From: Pseudisothecium myosuroides
Taxonomy: Eukaryota > Streptophyta > Bryopsida > Hypnales > Lembophyllaceae
DNA: 64,000 bases
Reading direction: 5' to 3'
NCBI GenBank assembly: GCA_951799445.1
Contig: OX637288.1
Coordinates: 2,420,501-2,484,500, forward strand
This document shows positions 48,504 to 59,720 of the stretch, one piece after another. The notes beneath the pieces were generated by a model. The model was given only the letters and a program-made list of their open reading frames with translations. It was not told the DNA's origin and searched no databases. How positions within the stretch are numbered: the first letter of the stretch is position 1; each line of letters begins with the position of its first letter. The translations under genes were made by a program, and so were the position numbers.

Positions 48504-48562
48504 CGTTAAAATTTGAATTTTTAGCAAGTTAGTAACATCTTCACTCTTCAGCTACACGAGTT

Positions 48563-49093
48563 AATAGGGGTAGTCACACCTTCTTCACTAGGCAAAGAAA
48601 TATGGAGAATGATAACTTTGCAAGTCAAAACAAGAGCCAATGAGTTGTGCTGGTAGGTGAAGAAGGTGTGACCACCTGTTTTAGGGGGTCCAGCGTGGAG
48701 AACGAAACAATGGAGAATTAGCTTACTATGAATACTTGTGAGGATAAATGGACAACCCAATTAGATTGCTGGACTTATTGGTTGATTGATTCAATTGGCC
48801 TTTGTATGTTGTTTTGATGCTCCGTTGAAGTCAGCAACCTCGGTGAAATTGACAATGATGGTGAAATCGCGTGCATGAGGTGAAAATAAGGAAAGCCAGA
48901 TGCCCGATATTAGCTCGCAAAGGCCTCGCCACGCCCCAAATCCACTTCCACAGGAGAATAACGAATTCTATGAGGCTTTCGCAAGATAAGTATCTTCCAC
49001 ATGAAACAAGCGACGGAGACCTAATGGGGAGCCAACACGTCCCAATTCATAGAAGAAGTTTTGGACATTGAAGAAGGTGTGACTACCCCTAAT
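48563..49093. mobile_element. TIR element with AAGGTGTGACTACCCC ends, copy 2
   Basis: AATAGGGGTAGTCACACCTT at 48,563 pairs with AAGGTGTGACTACCCCTAAT ending at 49,093, continuing into CTTC/GAAG. A third GAAGAAGGTGTGACCACC lies inside near 48,657, so an element may be nested or duplicated. Confidence 0.7.
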
Positions 49094-50109
49094 GTTGAAC
49101 TATAATTCAAAATCCTAGCTTTGGATGCACATGAAATGCTTCCTCATTCTGTTCTTCATCCTCAACCAATCTTTAAGACTCGGCCTTCATCCTGACTTTC
49201 TAGATGCGTGAGGAGTGCTTCTTGGTTTGGCTCGACAACCAAGTACCCCATACCGGTGACGGAGCTGAATTCTAAAGCCAGGAGTCCTCTATTGAGTTTT
49301 TAGGGGGTAAAAAGGAAAGGAAATCATTGCAAGGAAAACATAAGTCAGGATTTGAAATTTCGAATGCACTTGGAAGTTGCAAATGGATGTAACTTAACTC
49401 AAGCTACAGGATGGGAGTAAGTACGTGCAGACATTTGTTGTACGGGGCCTCCAAATCGAGCTGTCAGCTCAGGTATATCTGATATATCTGTGTTGGCGGA
49501 CAGTCAGCTGTGAAACCGAGTAAAAATGAATGCAGCCCACACATGAGTACTGTTCCAGTGTTACCACAGACCATTTTTAACTGGCTGATTTCACTGTCAA
49601 TGCATCGGCTCAAGTGCATTGACAGCATTACTTGAGCAAAATTGGTTGACGAATTAGTCTAAGCTGAGTACAACCCGTCTCTCTCAATCTCTCCAGTCTT
49701 TGAACTTATCTGCAGCTCGCAAGCTGCGTTCCTGTTGGAATTGAATGCTTGATCAGCTGTACTCTCACGCTGAATGCTGTGACTGAATTGGACGTGCCAT
49801 GATGGACTCTAGGCAATACCTAACTTAGTCCAGTCGAATGCTTCCAATTTGCACAAATACGTCCATGGCAAATCTAGAATCCTTACATTGACGCAATTGC
49901 CGACTTGCATCCTAGCTATTTGGTTCAGGAGCTCAGTTCGGCGTCGACTGTGTCATCGTTTCGATCGGGATCCCGTTGCAGGGCTTTGCGGATTGCTTGC
50001 AGGCGGACGGTATGAAACTCCAGGGCGTAGCAAGCATAGTATAATGCTTGCAATTTTCCCACTGTATGCAAGTGAAACGCTGCGTAGATCGTTCAAATTG
50101 AGCAAGTAG
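49094..50109 (+). promoter_or_regulatory. Upstream region of the bestrophin gene
   Basis: No domain-bearing frame was recognised. An 11-bp perfect hairpin, CTGTCAATGCA / TGCATTGACAG with a 10-base loop, lies at 49,594-49,625. No TATA box or named cis-element can be assigned. Confidence 0.3.
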
Positions 50110-50335
50110 GTTGCATGTGCAAGAAGATTGCAGGCAGTGTCAAGAAATTGCAGGCTGTGCAAGGAGATTGCCGGTTTGGGAAGAAGAGTGCTGGTTTGGC
50201 AAGGAGAGTGGAAGTTGTGCAAGGACATTACAGGCTGCGCAAGGAGATTGTCGGTTTCGCAAGGATATCGATTGCAGGTTGTGCACGAAGATCGTCGGTA
50301 TTGTAGCGAGATCGAGATTTTGTGGCAAGGTGCAA
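50110..50335 (+). repeat. 21-bp minisatellite, about 10-11 degenerate units
   Basis: Units resembling GTGCAAGGAGATTGCAGGCT repeat every 21 bp with substitutions up to just before the bestrophin start codon. Because the unit is 7 codons, the array stays open in frame with the bestrophin. The in-frame ATG at 50,111 would add an 80-residue Cys- and Arg-rich extension. Confidence 0.85.
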
Positions 50336-50350
50336 AGTTTGCACCGAAAG

Positions 50351-51762
50351 ATGCACCCTTACAAGAACACGGTCTACGGCCACTCCGAATGGAAGCGCCA
50401 CCAATCCCCCTACCGCCACTGCCGCCACCTGATCAGCATCGCCTCCTCCGGCGTGATCGCCGGCATCTTCCCTCCTGTCCTTCTGTCCACTCTCTCCGCC
50501 GTCTTCGTCACCCTCATCAACTTCGGCGTCCAGCACCAACGCTTCTCCTCCTGGGTGCCCACACTCCAAATTGCCTCCACTCCCTTCACGCTCATCGCCC
50601 CCGTGCTCGCCTTCCTGCTCGTCTTCCGCACGAACTCCTCCTACCAACGCTTCGACGAGGCTCGCAAAGCCTGGGGCTCCAATACCAACCGCGCCCGCGA
50701 CTTAGCAAGACAAGCCCTCACGTGGATCCGCCACCCGGGAGACAAACCCAAGCTCGAAATCATTCTACGGTACGTGAAAGCGTATCCTTACTTTCTGAAG
50801 CACCATTTGACGAAGTCGCTGGATGGGAAGAACTCGCTTGGGGAAGTGAAGAGCTTGTTGAGTCAGCAGGAGATTGAGAGTGTGAGAGGGGCGGCGAATC
50901 GGCCGATATATGTGTTGCAAGTGCTGTCGGCGGTGATTAATCAATGCCAGCTCTCGAACTTCGAACGAGTGGCCATGGATGTGAATTTGACGCAGTTTCA
51001 TGATAATGTGGGCGCGTGTGAGCGGATTTTCAAGACGCCCATTCCGGTGGCGTACACGAGGTTGACGAGTCGGATGCTGATTATGTGGCACTTGGCACTG
51101 CCGTATGGGTTGTGGAAGGGGTGTGAGTGGTTGACGATTCCGGCGACGTTCATGAGCGCCGCGGCGCTTTTTTACATTGAGCAGGTAAGGTTTCAATTAA
51201 CCTATTTCCAATACCTAAAAATGAGATGCACGGGCGGTTGTGTGCTTTGGATGACTACGATGTCCCGGAATAGATTGAAGTTTAGTGCAATTGTGTGCAG
51301 GTGACTGAGGCCATTGACCTATTTCCAAAATTGTAATGACCTATTTCAAAAATTGAGTACATTGATGTTGAGTACGATTGTGTGCAAGAGTTTGCGATTC
51401 TAACTGAACTTCTGCCAATTTGGAATTAGGTCGGGGTGCTGATCGAGGAGCCGTTTTGGATTCTGGCGCTGGACTCGATTTGTGGCGGCATCACGAGTGC
51501 CATTGACGGGTTGCGCGTTGCGCAAGAGGAGGCGATGTTACTGTCGACAAACATCCAGGAGGGGATTACTAAGCCGAGCCATTTGGTGCAGACCAAGGAG
51601 ACGTCGTTGGAAATGGCGGATCTGTCCGAAAGCGCGCCGCTAGTGAGTCCGACAGAGGAGCGCGCGGCCATCAATTTCGAAAGGTCGCGCACACATCATC
51701 ACGGGACGCGCCCGGCGTATGGCGATATGAATGTGTTCTCCAGGTTGAAGTCCGTGTCGTAA
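50351..51762 (+). CDS. Bestrophin-like chloride channel (VCCN1-like), 2 exons
   Basis: Exon 1 is 50351-51184 and exon 2 is 51430-51762, with a GT..AG intron in phase 0, giving 388 residues. Plant VCCN1 bestrophins are thylakoid anion channels that tune the proton-motive force. Family features are HSEWKRHQSPYRHCRHL before TM1 (about 27-58), TM2 (about 77-92) ending in FRTNSSYQRF, then IPIPVAYTRLTSRML, FYIEQ at the exon end, and VGVLIEEPF at 279. The animal acidic Ca2+-clasp is absent, as in plant homologues. The start at 50,351 was chosen because family similarity begins there. That start leaves no obvious chloroplast transit peptide, unlike Arabidopsis VCCN1. The frame is open upstream through a minisatellite to 50,111, so a longer N-terminus, or an upstream exon, is possible. 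Plastid location is inferred from the family only. Confidence 0.9.
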
Positions 51763-51778
51763 TCTTCGCAATGTGGCA

Positions 51779-51934
51779 AATCCGTAATGACCTAATACTC
51801 CGAAACTGCAACTTTTTTGTCGATGGCGCTAATCCGTGATGACCCAGTCCTCCGATCTTGCAACGTTTCTATCAACGGCGCTAATCCGTGATGACCTTTT
51901 CTTCCGCAATTGCAACAGTTTTGTCGATACCACA
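51779..51934. repeat. 52-bp tandem repeat, three copies, 3' of the bestrophin gene
   Basis: AATCCGTRATGACC starts units at 51,779, 51,831 and 51,883, exactly 52 bp apart. Each contains TCCG..TTGCAAC and TCGATGGCGCT-like ends. The array starts 17 bp after the stop codon, so it is probably in the 3' UTR. Confidence 0.85.
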
Positions 51935-52642
51935 ATTGAGAGCAGGTGCTTCCAACAACACGGTTTGTTCAACATTACGAATCAGATCGGCATACAACGA
52001 CATGTTTTTTCATGTTTTTCACTGCTTTACAATCACGAAGTTCTTCCGATTTCGTTCCAGTTGTTGTTCTGAGCTGCTCTCTCACTTGCGATGTGCGGAG
52101 TTCTACTGTACATTAGAAGAGTATAGTAATGCAAACTATTTTTTTGATGCATCGTAGATCCCGGCTTGTACTGTATCTATTTGGTTTCACATTTGGTCAA
52201 GATGTTAGTTAGCCAGGTGTTAGTTGCCGCAGAGGATGTAAGAGATTCTTCCCTCCAGTCTAAGAAGTGTGGATACGTGTTAGAAGCTCAAGCATGAACA
52301 CTTTGCATGCCGGTACTAAATGGGAAAAAATCTTATCTATGGGGAATGTCTTCTCTTTGCGTTTTGTACGTTTTTTTTCTTTCTTGATACACATGGACAA
52401 ATTCCATTGCGAAAGGGTGTTTTGTACGTTTTGAATACTTGCATTCGAGAATTGGAAACTGTTTGAATTCAAACGTGGCCAAGGAAGCCTGAAAAAAATC
52501 AATTGGCTACACTACGGCAGTAGGTTGCACGCTGCATTGACAAAGTGAGACTGAAGGGCCGCTGTCCTGTCCTGGGCACTCATAACATTGTTTATCAATG
52601 AGGCAGGGGTCCGTTTAGCACCCTTGAAAAGGAGACCCCTAT
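51935..52642. other. Intergenic DNA with a LINE-tail scrap
   Basis: At about 52,365-52,412 ACACATGGACAAATTCCATT after a T-rich run resembles a minus-strand LINE 3' end. Nothing else was recognised. Confidence 0.35.
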
Positions 52643-52920
52643 ACAGTGGGTACACCCAAAACTGGTACTTTTTGCTACTCAGCCCAGTTGCTATTATTAG
52701 ATTGGCCAAATTTTCATATGTTGTTGTTGGCAAAAGTGAAAGGAGGTTCCAACGCACCAAAGAAAGTGGCATTTGGATACCGTATGCAAAAGTTATTAAG
52801 GCACAAAGTTTGGTTCTAAAATGGTTTCTTCCACATAAGTACATAATTGATTTTGGAGATGTACACAAAGTAAAGATGGTGGTTTAAGGTCAGTGGCACA
52901 TTTGGGTGTACCTACCTTAG
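52643..52920 (+). mobile_element. MITE family E, copy 4
   Basis: It starts CAGTGGGTACACCCAAAACT and ends TTTGGGTGTACCTACCTTAG. The interior GTGAAAGGAGGTTCCAACGC and CATTTGGATACCGTATGCAA matches copies 1-3. A segment of about 95 bp directly after it (52,921-53,012) is the reverse complement of the segment that directly follows copy 1 (16,300-16,393). Confidence 0.75.
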
Positions 52921-53012
52921 TGAACAAAATTGTCTTCTTTGGCTCTTCGGCCAACCTCAATCCTTGAATTATTTGAAAGTCTCTCCTCAACATTTACGGA
53001 GGCATAATACCT

Positions 53013-54703
53013 ACCTAGTATAGGGAGGACTATTGCCTTGGTTATACAATGTTATGTCGGGGGCCAAGTTAGAAAAATATATGAAATTTCAAACATTGTT
53101 CATGGATCAAATTGTACCATTTTTTAGCTCTTGGTTGTCTTTTAATATTTGCGATTTTTCATTATCTTTGCTTAGTTCCAACTTTCAAGTATGAGAATGG
53201 TTGATGTCTAAAGGTAGGAAGCCTCTTGCGGACCACTTAGTCACTCTGGATAGTTTCAATAATTAGATTCATAATTTTTTTTTAAAACAAAAGAACGGCA
53301 AATTAGGAATTATTTCATATGTATTTTGGTCAATTGCTTTTTGAGCAAAAAATGATACACTATACATAGTCAAAGCAAAAATATGTAGCTTTCCAATGTA
53401 GTTTATAGATGGGGACTATTCTTGTCTTTTTGGATTCTAATGTAGCTCTCTTACTTCCCTACATGGTTCCAATGCAAGTCCAAAAACACCCCTTTGTACA
53501 ATGAAACAATGAATAAACCTTTTGTAATGTGTAGAAGCTGTATGGGAGTGTTCATGGAATTTATTAAATGGTGACTTTTCAACCCAATTCAAACACTTCG
53601 AGCTCCAAAAATGAACGAATTGGATCCAAAAATAGAGCTCCAAATTTGGTTGCACATCATTTTGTGTTTGCTTACCTTACTTGAAGTTTTGTTTACTTGA
53701 AGTTGTGTTGACCAATCACCTACCTTCTAGAAAGAATGATAATTATATGAAACCCTAAAAAATGAATGAAATAACATTGGTTAATGAACTTCTAAAAGTG
53801 TCTTGATTTTAAGCTTTGGAGATGCAAACATGAGATCTCATGACAAATAATTCATCAAATTGAAGGATTAAGACATTAGGTATAGTGAAAAGAAAAATGT
53901 GCCAAATTGGTAATTCAAGATAATTATCCATCTCACCTAATAACTAATTAATGCAAATCCTAGCCAAATGCAAGAAAAAATGTGGAGGGGTAACACTATG
54001 ACAACTCCAAGTGTGAAAATGGGGTTGGAAGTGGTTTTGAAAAGTCACAATTTTTTAACTTCAACAAACACCAACATGCAAATTCTACACATAACAGAAG
54101 GTTCACTCAATGGCACATATTATTCCACAATTTTGAGGGATATTTTTGGATTACCATTACAAACACAAAGGGCATTAAAAGAATCATACTAGAATCCAAC
54201 TGGATGAGAATAGTCTCCTCCTACGGGCAAAAATGGGAAGCTATGTTTTTGTTTCTACCACCTTTGATCTTTGTTTGTTTTTTCAAAACTAGTTGAACAA
54301 AATACATGTGAAGAATTCCTAGATTTGCCGTTGTGCTGCCAAAAAATTGAGAATTCGCTCAGTCTAAACATCTGCAACGACCATGGGTCATCCTACCTTA
54401 CATAAGAGGCGTGGAAAACCTCTATGGGGGCACGCTTACCGAGTAGCAAGACAGTCAACAAGTTGGGGAGTCTTCATTACCCCTTGCCACTTCACTAGAG
54501 TAGAGAAGATAAGTAAAGCCAGCATGTGGGCTTATCGCACAAGCATCGAGCAAATAGCTTCTTAGACGTAACTTAATTGTTCAATACACAGGATTACAAT
54601 TCAGGAAGGCCACAAACATTATGATCCAGAAGCTACTATTCCTATTTCAACTTCATTACAAAAGAAGTACAATACTGGTAGAGCTACGCTCAACACGACT
54701 GAG
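53013..54703. other. Intergenic DNA, no gene supported
   Basis: Frames of 60-75 codons occur on both strands without recognisable domains. No bounded repeat was found. Confidence 0.35.
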
Positions 54704-56639
54704 TCACCGCCTCATTAATCGACTTCGTTCTCTCTTCCTAAAGCGCTCTAGCATGATCTCATCGGTGGCAGCTTGCCTTCTATTCCCTACATCCAGAGTC
54801 TCACTGGCAGTATCGATGGATCCTCGCCCTGCTCCTTCGCCTCCCCCTTTATTTTTGAACCCTTCAGGATGCTCTGTTATAAACAAATATACAAGAGCGA
54901 TTAGTTCGAGAATTTTCCAAATTGGACTCCAATTACGAGTTATTTACTATGACCAATAAAACGACAACATTCTGGAATATAATTGACTCTAGCACACCCG
55001 TCACAAGTTCAAACTATGTTCAAATCATTCTTTAGGACCTGAGGCAGTCTGTTCAAAGAAGTCACGGTGTAACAGTAGTTGCAATTTCTGGATGTGTGTA
55101 TGTTTGTGCACGTACCACTCCGAAGTTTCTCAGCATACTCTCGACCTCGTTGGAAGTAATCAGCACTGTAGCTGGCTGGTATGCTGGACTGGGTTCTGCC
55201 ACGACCTCCAAAAGAGCGCTTATCTTGTAGTTGCTTCTTTGCAGCCTCTGTTTCTTCAATGTTTTTGAGCTTATACCTGAAATAAATGCGGTAGAATTAG
55301 AATATGTTCCAGCAGGAACTAATAACCTCATGCAGCAAATACAAGAGCTTCAGAATAACTCACTCTATGGGTAATTGTACTTCAGCAATTCCAGTGGTCC
55401 ATTGCGTGGAGCTTTCCTCTCCATTCCTTCTCCTCACCTGAAAAAATTTCAATAAACAAACGTATCACAAACTCAACGTTCTTCGGATGTTATAGAGTCC
55501 GACAGCAACATGTGTCAAACCCAAACAGAGACATCAGAAAAAGTAGTCGAAAACGTCTAGAACAAGAGCACACCTTGAGATGCTCAGGCGTGATGTAAAG
55601 GTCATCTTCAGGAGCCTTCACTTCCTCAATTACTATACCAAGCTCCCTTCCCCTCTTTTTGGCCATCTCCTGCTCAATATATTTCAACCTGTCACAATTC
55701 CATCATCATTCAATGCGCGTTCAACAGCCAGTACTACAATTCTTATCAAACCCTAAAGGACCCTTGTACACTTTCACTACTACATTTTTTTTCACTTTAT
55801 ACATCAGATTTGAGTAACATGATGAGTACTAATACGAATTGAACTGTCCATGATACTTTTTTTCTAAACTACATCTTCTTGTTTGATTTTATATTGAATC
55901 TCTCACAGGTATAGTTCATACAAGTGAAGTACAAACACTCAAAAAGGGCTCCTTGATACTCTAGAGGTAAAGGTTAGCTCTTGGTCAGGGGCCTCAATCA
56001 TGCAATTGAGTTGAAATCTCAGAGACTTATACAAAGCGGTGATGGAACTCACATATTAGGGTCTTCAACAGTGACGGCAGTTTCTTGAGCGAACGTATCT
56101 TGTAGCACGAGCTCTTCTTTCTCCCCCTCGCCTTCGCCCTTCTCCACCACTTTCGGATTCACGCCTCCTCCAGGTATAGCAAGCTGGTTGGCCACCACCC
56201 CAGGTCTTCGTTCTCTCTGCTTCTGCAAGAACTTCACCTCTTCTAACGTAGATCTGTGCATAAACAAAAACAGTGAGTAAAATCTCAATCGCTAAAGAAC
56301 TTCTCTATACCTTGACTCCTGTCTTTTTTCACTCTATACAAGGTAATTGAGTAACATGATGAGTACTCACACAGTGTAAAATTGAAAAACATTGATAACT
56401 CCTTGTTTCGATTTCAATTTTGAATACGTTTCGAGGATATAAGGGAGATACAAATAGGTGCATACACACCCAAAAGAAGCTCCTCATTCATCAAGGCGCT
56501 AACAAGCCTCTTCAGCAATTGCATCGTCAAAACCCTAAATCCTAGATTTTTCGCACCTGATTTCCTCTGCATCTTCGGGTTGCTCCGAGTCCGAATCCGG
56601 TGCGGAGCGCTTGCGGAAGCGCTTTCCGTTGGCACCCAT
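54704..56639 (-). CDS. Tls1/HCA59 (C9orf78-like) splicing-associated protein, 6 exons
   Basis: Minus-strand exons, 5' to 3', are 56639-56557, 56253-56053, 55688-55574, 55437-55364, 55276-55116 and 54873-54704. All have GT..AG borders and consistent phases, giving 267 residues, close to the usual 270-290 of the family. The N-terminus is basic (GKRFRKRSAPDSDSEQPEDA). STLEEVKFLQKQRERRPGV and FAQETAVTVEDPNM match the conserved family core. LKYIEQEMAKKRG leads to a DDLYITPEHLK block, then IEYKLKNIEETEAAKKQL. The Arg-rich end has ATDEIMLERFRKRER. Family members (human C9orf78, fission yeast Tls1) bind the spliceosome helicase Brr2 and influence splice-site choice; a nuclear role is inferred from that. 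No defect is visible. The identification rests on motif recall rather than alignment. Confidence 0.88.
55950..56035 (+). other. tRNA-like (possible SINE head) sequence in an intron
   Basis: CTCCTTGATACTCTAGAGGT resembles a polymerase III A-box region. TTGAG-TTGAAAT-CTCAG forms a 5-bp T-arm-like hairpin with a B-box-like loop. The cloverleaf is otherwise incomplete and no A-rich tail is evident. It lies in intron 2 of the Tls1-like gene, antisense to it. Confidence 0.25.
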
Positions 56640-57427
56640 GTTGGGAGATGCACCAACAACGCTCAAGAAACACACGTCGTCCTTGAAAAACCCACCGACA
56701 CTATCAGGAACCTTCGGTTTCACCCCATTCTCGTCAGACGAAAGAGCAGCGAGCTCCTTTACCCCTGCAATGCAAACCCTAGAACTCCATCGAGACCAGA
56801 ATTTTCGACACTGTGAAACGCAATTCCACTCCTGTCACCAATGAAGAACACCGACAACGTGAACACAGATTGCGGAGAATTGCTGAACAAGTTGGGCACT
56901 GAGATTGATGAGCGGAAAGAACCCTGACGACGAAAAATACGAACTGTGGTCGACAAGGCGATGCACGCGGACGGTGGTTGACGAAACGTCCACGGAGGAC
57001 GACGATGATGGACAAGTACGAAGGGGGCCTTGAAGCGAATCACATTCTTACACTAAATATTTCAAACTTTAAAAGCTGCCGACCAATCATCAGGAAACCA
57101 CATATTTTGAAGCAAAATCATTCTATGACACTAATTTTAACAATTTGTAATGCGTGTGATATCCTGAATTGCTATATGATTCAGTAGCTAAAGTACATTT
57201 TCTAGTGCATTCAATGGAAAGCAATTTCAAAGAATTTGCAACTTCAGAAAATGAAAATGTATGAATTTATTTCCAACTCATATACATGAGTACTAGGGCT
57301 TTTTTATTTGCCCTTTCTAGTACCAGATTGCACTGGCTAAAAAATGGTTATAAAATAAGCCTTTCACATTCCCACCAAATTTTTTCACATTCCCGCCAAA
57401 TCTTTAAAAAATAGATACTTTGATGTT
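56640..57427 (-). promoter_or_regulatory. Upstream region of the Tls1-like gene
   Basis: A GC-richer stretch to about 57,030 probably holds the promoter and 5' UTR. It is open in several frames on both strands with no recognisable domain. No core promoter motif is assigned. Confidence 0.3.
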
Positions 57428-58611
57428 TTAACCCGTAAAGGACCATTTGTCCCCTCGGGGGACAATTTGGGTCCAAGCAGGTTTCTACTATCTCAATTTT
57501 TAGTGATATTTTTTGGGATTTTTTGAGGTTGTGTATTTTTGGGAGAGCTTTGTGAATATATAATTTTTATTTTAGTTGATGCCCGGGAGAAAAAATTATG
57601 GCACAATAAGCAAAAATGGAGTTCGGCGGGCAGCACAAAAGAAATCACAAAAAATCAAAATAATTTTTTTTCAAATTTTTTTCTCAAAGATTGAATTTTT
57701 GTCTACATCTGAAGCTTTGTTTAATTCAATTTGGACTAATAATGGGAAAGTTATGGACAATCTTAGTTTTTCGGGCAATCTAAGCATCCTCTTGGAAAAA
57801 TAACTTGTAGAATTCATTTTTGAATGCAATTTCTAGAATTTTTCAAAAAAAATTGTTAGACAAGGTTAGATTTTCTTGCTAGAACAATCTCACCGTTGGA
57901 ATTATTGTGATTCAATTCCATCTAAAAGCTATTAACAATTTAGTTTTTTCTTCAATCTTGAACCCACCTCTACTTAACAATTTTTTAATGAGTGAAAATT
58001 AAGTGTGTTTTTTCCTAAATTTTTTTTGTAGATTCTCAACTCAACTACAAAAAATAATGAAATTAGGTTGTCCCACACTAATTTCTCGACATTTGACACA
58101 ATATAAATATTTTCAATTACTCTACTAGAATGCACTACTTTTGAATTAGGTATTGTTGAAATTGGGACTCATGAACCCCCATGTGTGTAAATAAAAATAT
58201 TTGCAAAAATATTTGTTGACTTTGATGGTTTATAAAGTAACTTTCTTGATGTGAGGCAATCTAATTGTTAAGGCAACCTAATTTCACTATTTTGTGTACT
58301 TAACATAAATAAGTAGAAAATCAAAATCAGTAGTGCAAAAAATTTGAACTAAAAAGATTCAAAGCCAAAAAACCAAGTCAAGCAAGGTGCAAAAGAACTT
58401 GTTTTCTTCACTTTAAATGCACATATCTTGCAATCTACACGGTCAAAGTTTCTGAAATTTCTTCTACAAATTCATATACTAGTCAAGTATAAGATCTTAT
58501 GGTTGGATATGCCAAAAAAAACTATTTTTAAAGTTTTTTTCTCTTTACAATAGAAATGACAGTTTTGAGTGGTTTTTGATAGGAAAATCACCTTGGTCCT
58601 TTAGAGGTTAG
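57428..58611 (-). mobile_element. TTAA-type MITE, family A, copy A6, with a nested small MITE
   Basis: It starts TTAACCCGTAAAGGACCATT and ends CTTGGTCCTTTAGAGGTTAG. The interior is collinear with A3 and A5 but more diverged (GGACCA in place of GGCCCA at both ends). An insertion at 58,051-58,293 interrupts it. Confidence 0.8.
58051..58293. mobile_element. Small MITE nested in family A copy A6
   Basis: AAAATAATGAAATTAGGTTG pairs with CAACCTAATTTCACTATTTT (19 of 20 positions complementary). Family A homology stops at one side and resumes at the other. Confidence 0.75.
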
Positions 58612-59263
58612 TAAAAATAGGGAAAAAAAGTAAATATATAACATAAAAATTGGCCATTTGTAACAATTCTACGGAGATGGTCATTCATCCAAAAAAACTC
58701 GAAAATAATGTTTTATATGTTACAATATTCAAACAAAAAGAAATGCACCACAATTAAATATTTTTAGAATACCCTTAGATAATAGCTATAAGTCTACTAG
58801 AAGACCATTCCCTCCATATATTAGCTCAAAATTTATTTTTTGGGGTACTAAATAGTACTAAAAAACTCCAAATTGGCAATGTCACATAAATTTGGGGGCT
58901 ATTTTTGGACAATAAACTATTTTTTTTAGATTTTTTCAAAAATAAGGCAAGGTGTATAATAGTCATGAGTACCTTACCTATAAATCTTGAGTCATTTTGG
59001 AGCCAAAACTCAAAAGTTAAAGCCAAAAAACAAATCATCATGCAGGGTGTGATGCAAACTAGTGTAGGTGTTTCTTGCATTCACCCCCCAACACAAAGTG
59101 AACAGTAATAGGAGAAAGCTGAATGGAAGTGCAAAATAAAATGTAATCTTCAGGTCCTTCGAGGGCTTTGGAACGGCCCTCCAGAGGCTTGATATTTTTC
59201 TAATGAAGTTGTTGCAAGTTCTTGAACCTGCTTTTAGCTTTTGACATATTTAATATACCTTAC
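58612..59263. other. Intergenic DNA, nothing recognised
   Basis: No gene or bounded repeat was recognised. Confidence 0.35.
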
Positions 59264-59720
59264 TGCAACTTACTACAACTTTCCTAATGAATTTTTTTGT
59301 TAAAATGGCACTATTCCGTAACTTTGGTATTTTTATAGTTTTAACTGCACATATATCTGTCCTAGATGTCACTTTTACGGTTCAAACCAAGCAATTTGAA
59401 AAAGATGTATGGAATAATGCCTTTTTAACAAAATTATGGCCAATTTCATTAAAATGGCGGTATTCCGTTAATTTGGCTCTTTTAGCAGTTCAGATTACAC
59501 AGATCGAACTGTTTTTTCTGTACCAGTACTAGATTTTTGAAATCTACACTTGCTCTAGATACTTGAAATCTATACTTTTCCTAGATTTCTAAAATCTAAT
59601 TGTCCTAGATGTTAGCAATGTACATTTGTCCTAGATGTCACGGTGTGAAAATGGCACATAGAATACCACCATTTTAATGAAATTCGCCGTAATTCCCTAT
59701 CCTGAAGGTAAGTTGCAATT
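59264..59720. mobile_element. Probable TIR element with AACTTAC ends
   Basis: ACTGCAACTTACTACAAC on the left mirrors GAAGGTAAGTTGCAAT on the right, with TTAAAATGG..TATTCC on both inner flanks in inverted form. The centre (about 59,528-59,645) is a degenerate tandem array of CTAGATNNNTGAAATCTA-like units. Confidence 0.5.

Noticed and set aside
50228..51196. Long minus-strand frames over the bestrophin gene
   Set aside because: They are antisense shadows of a GC-rich coding exon; the plus-strand protein has clear family motifs and splice sites.
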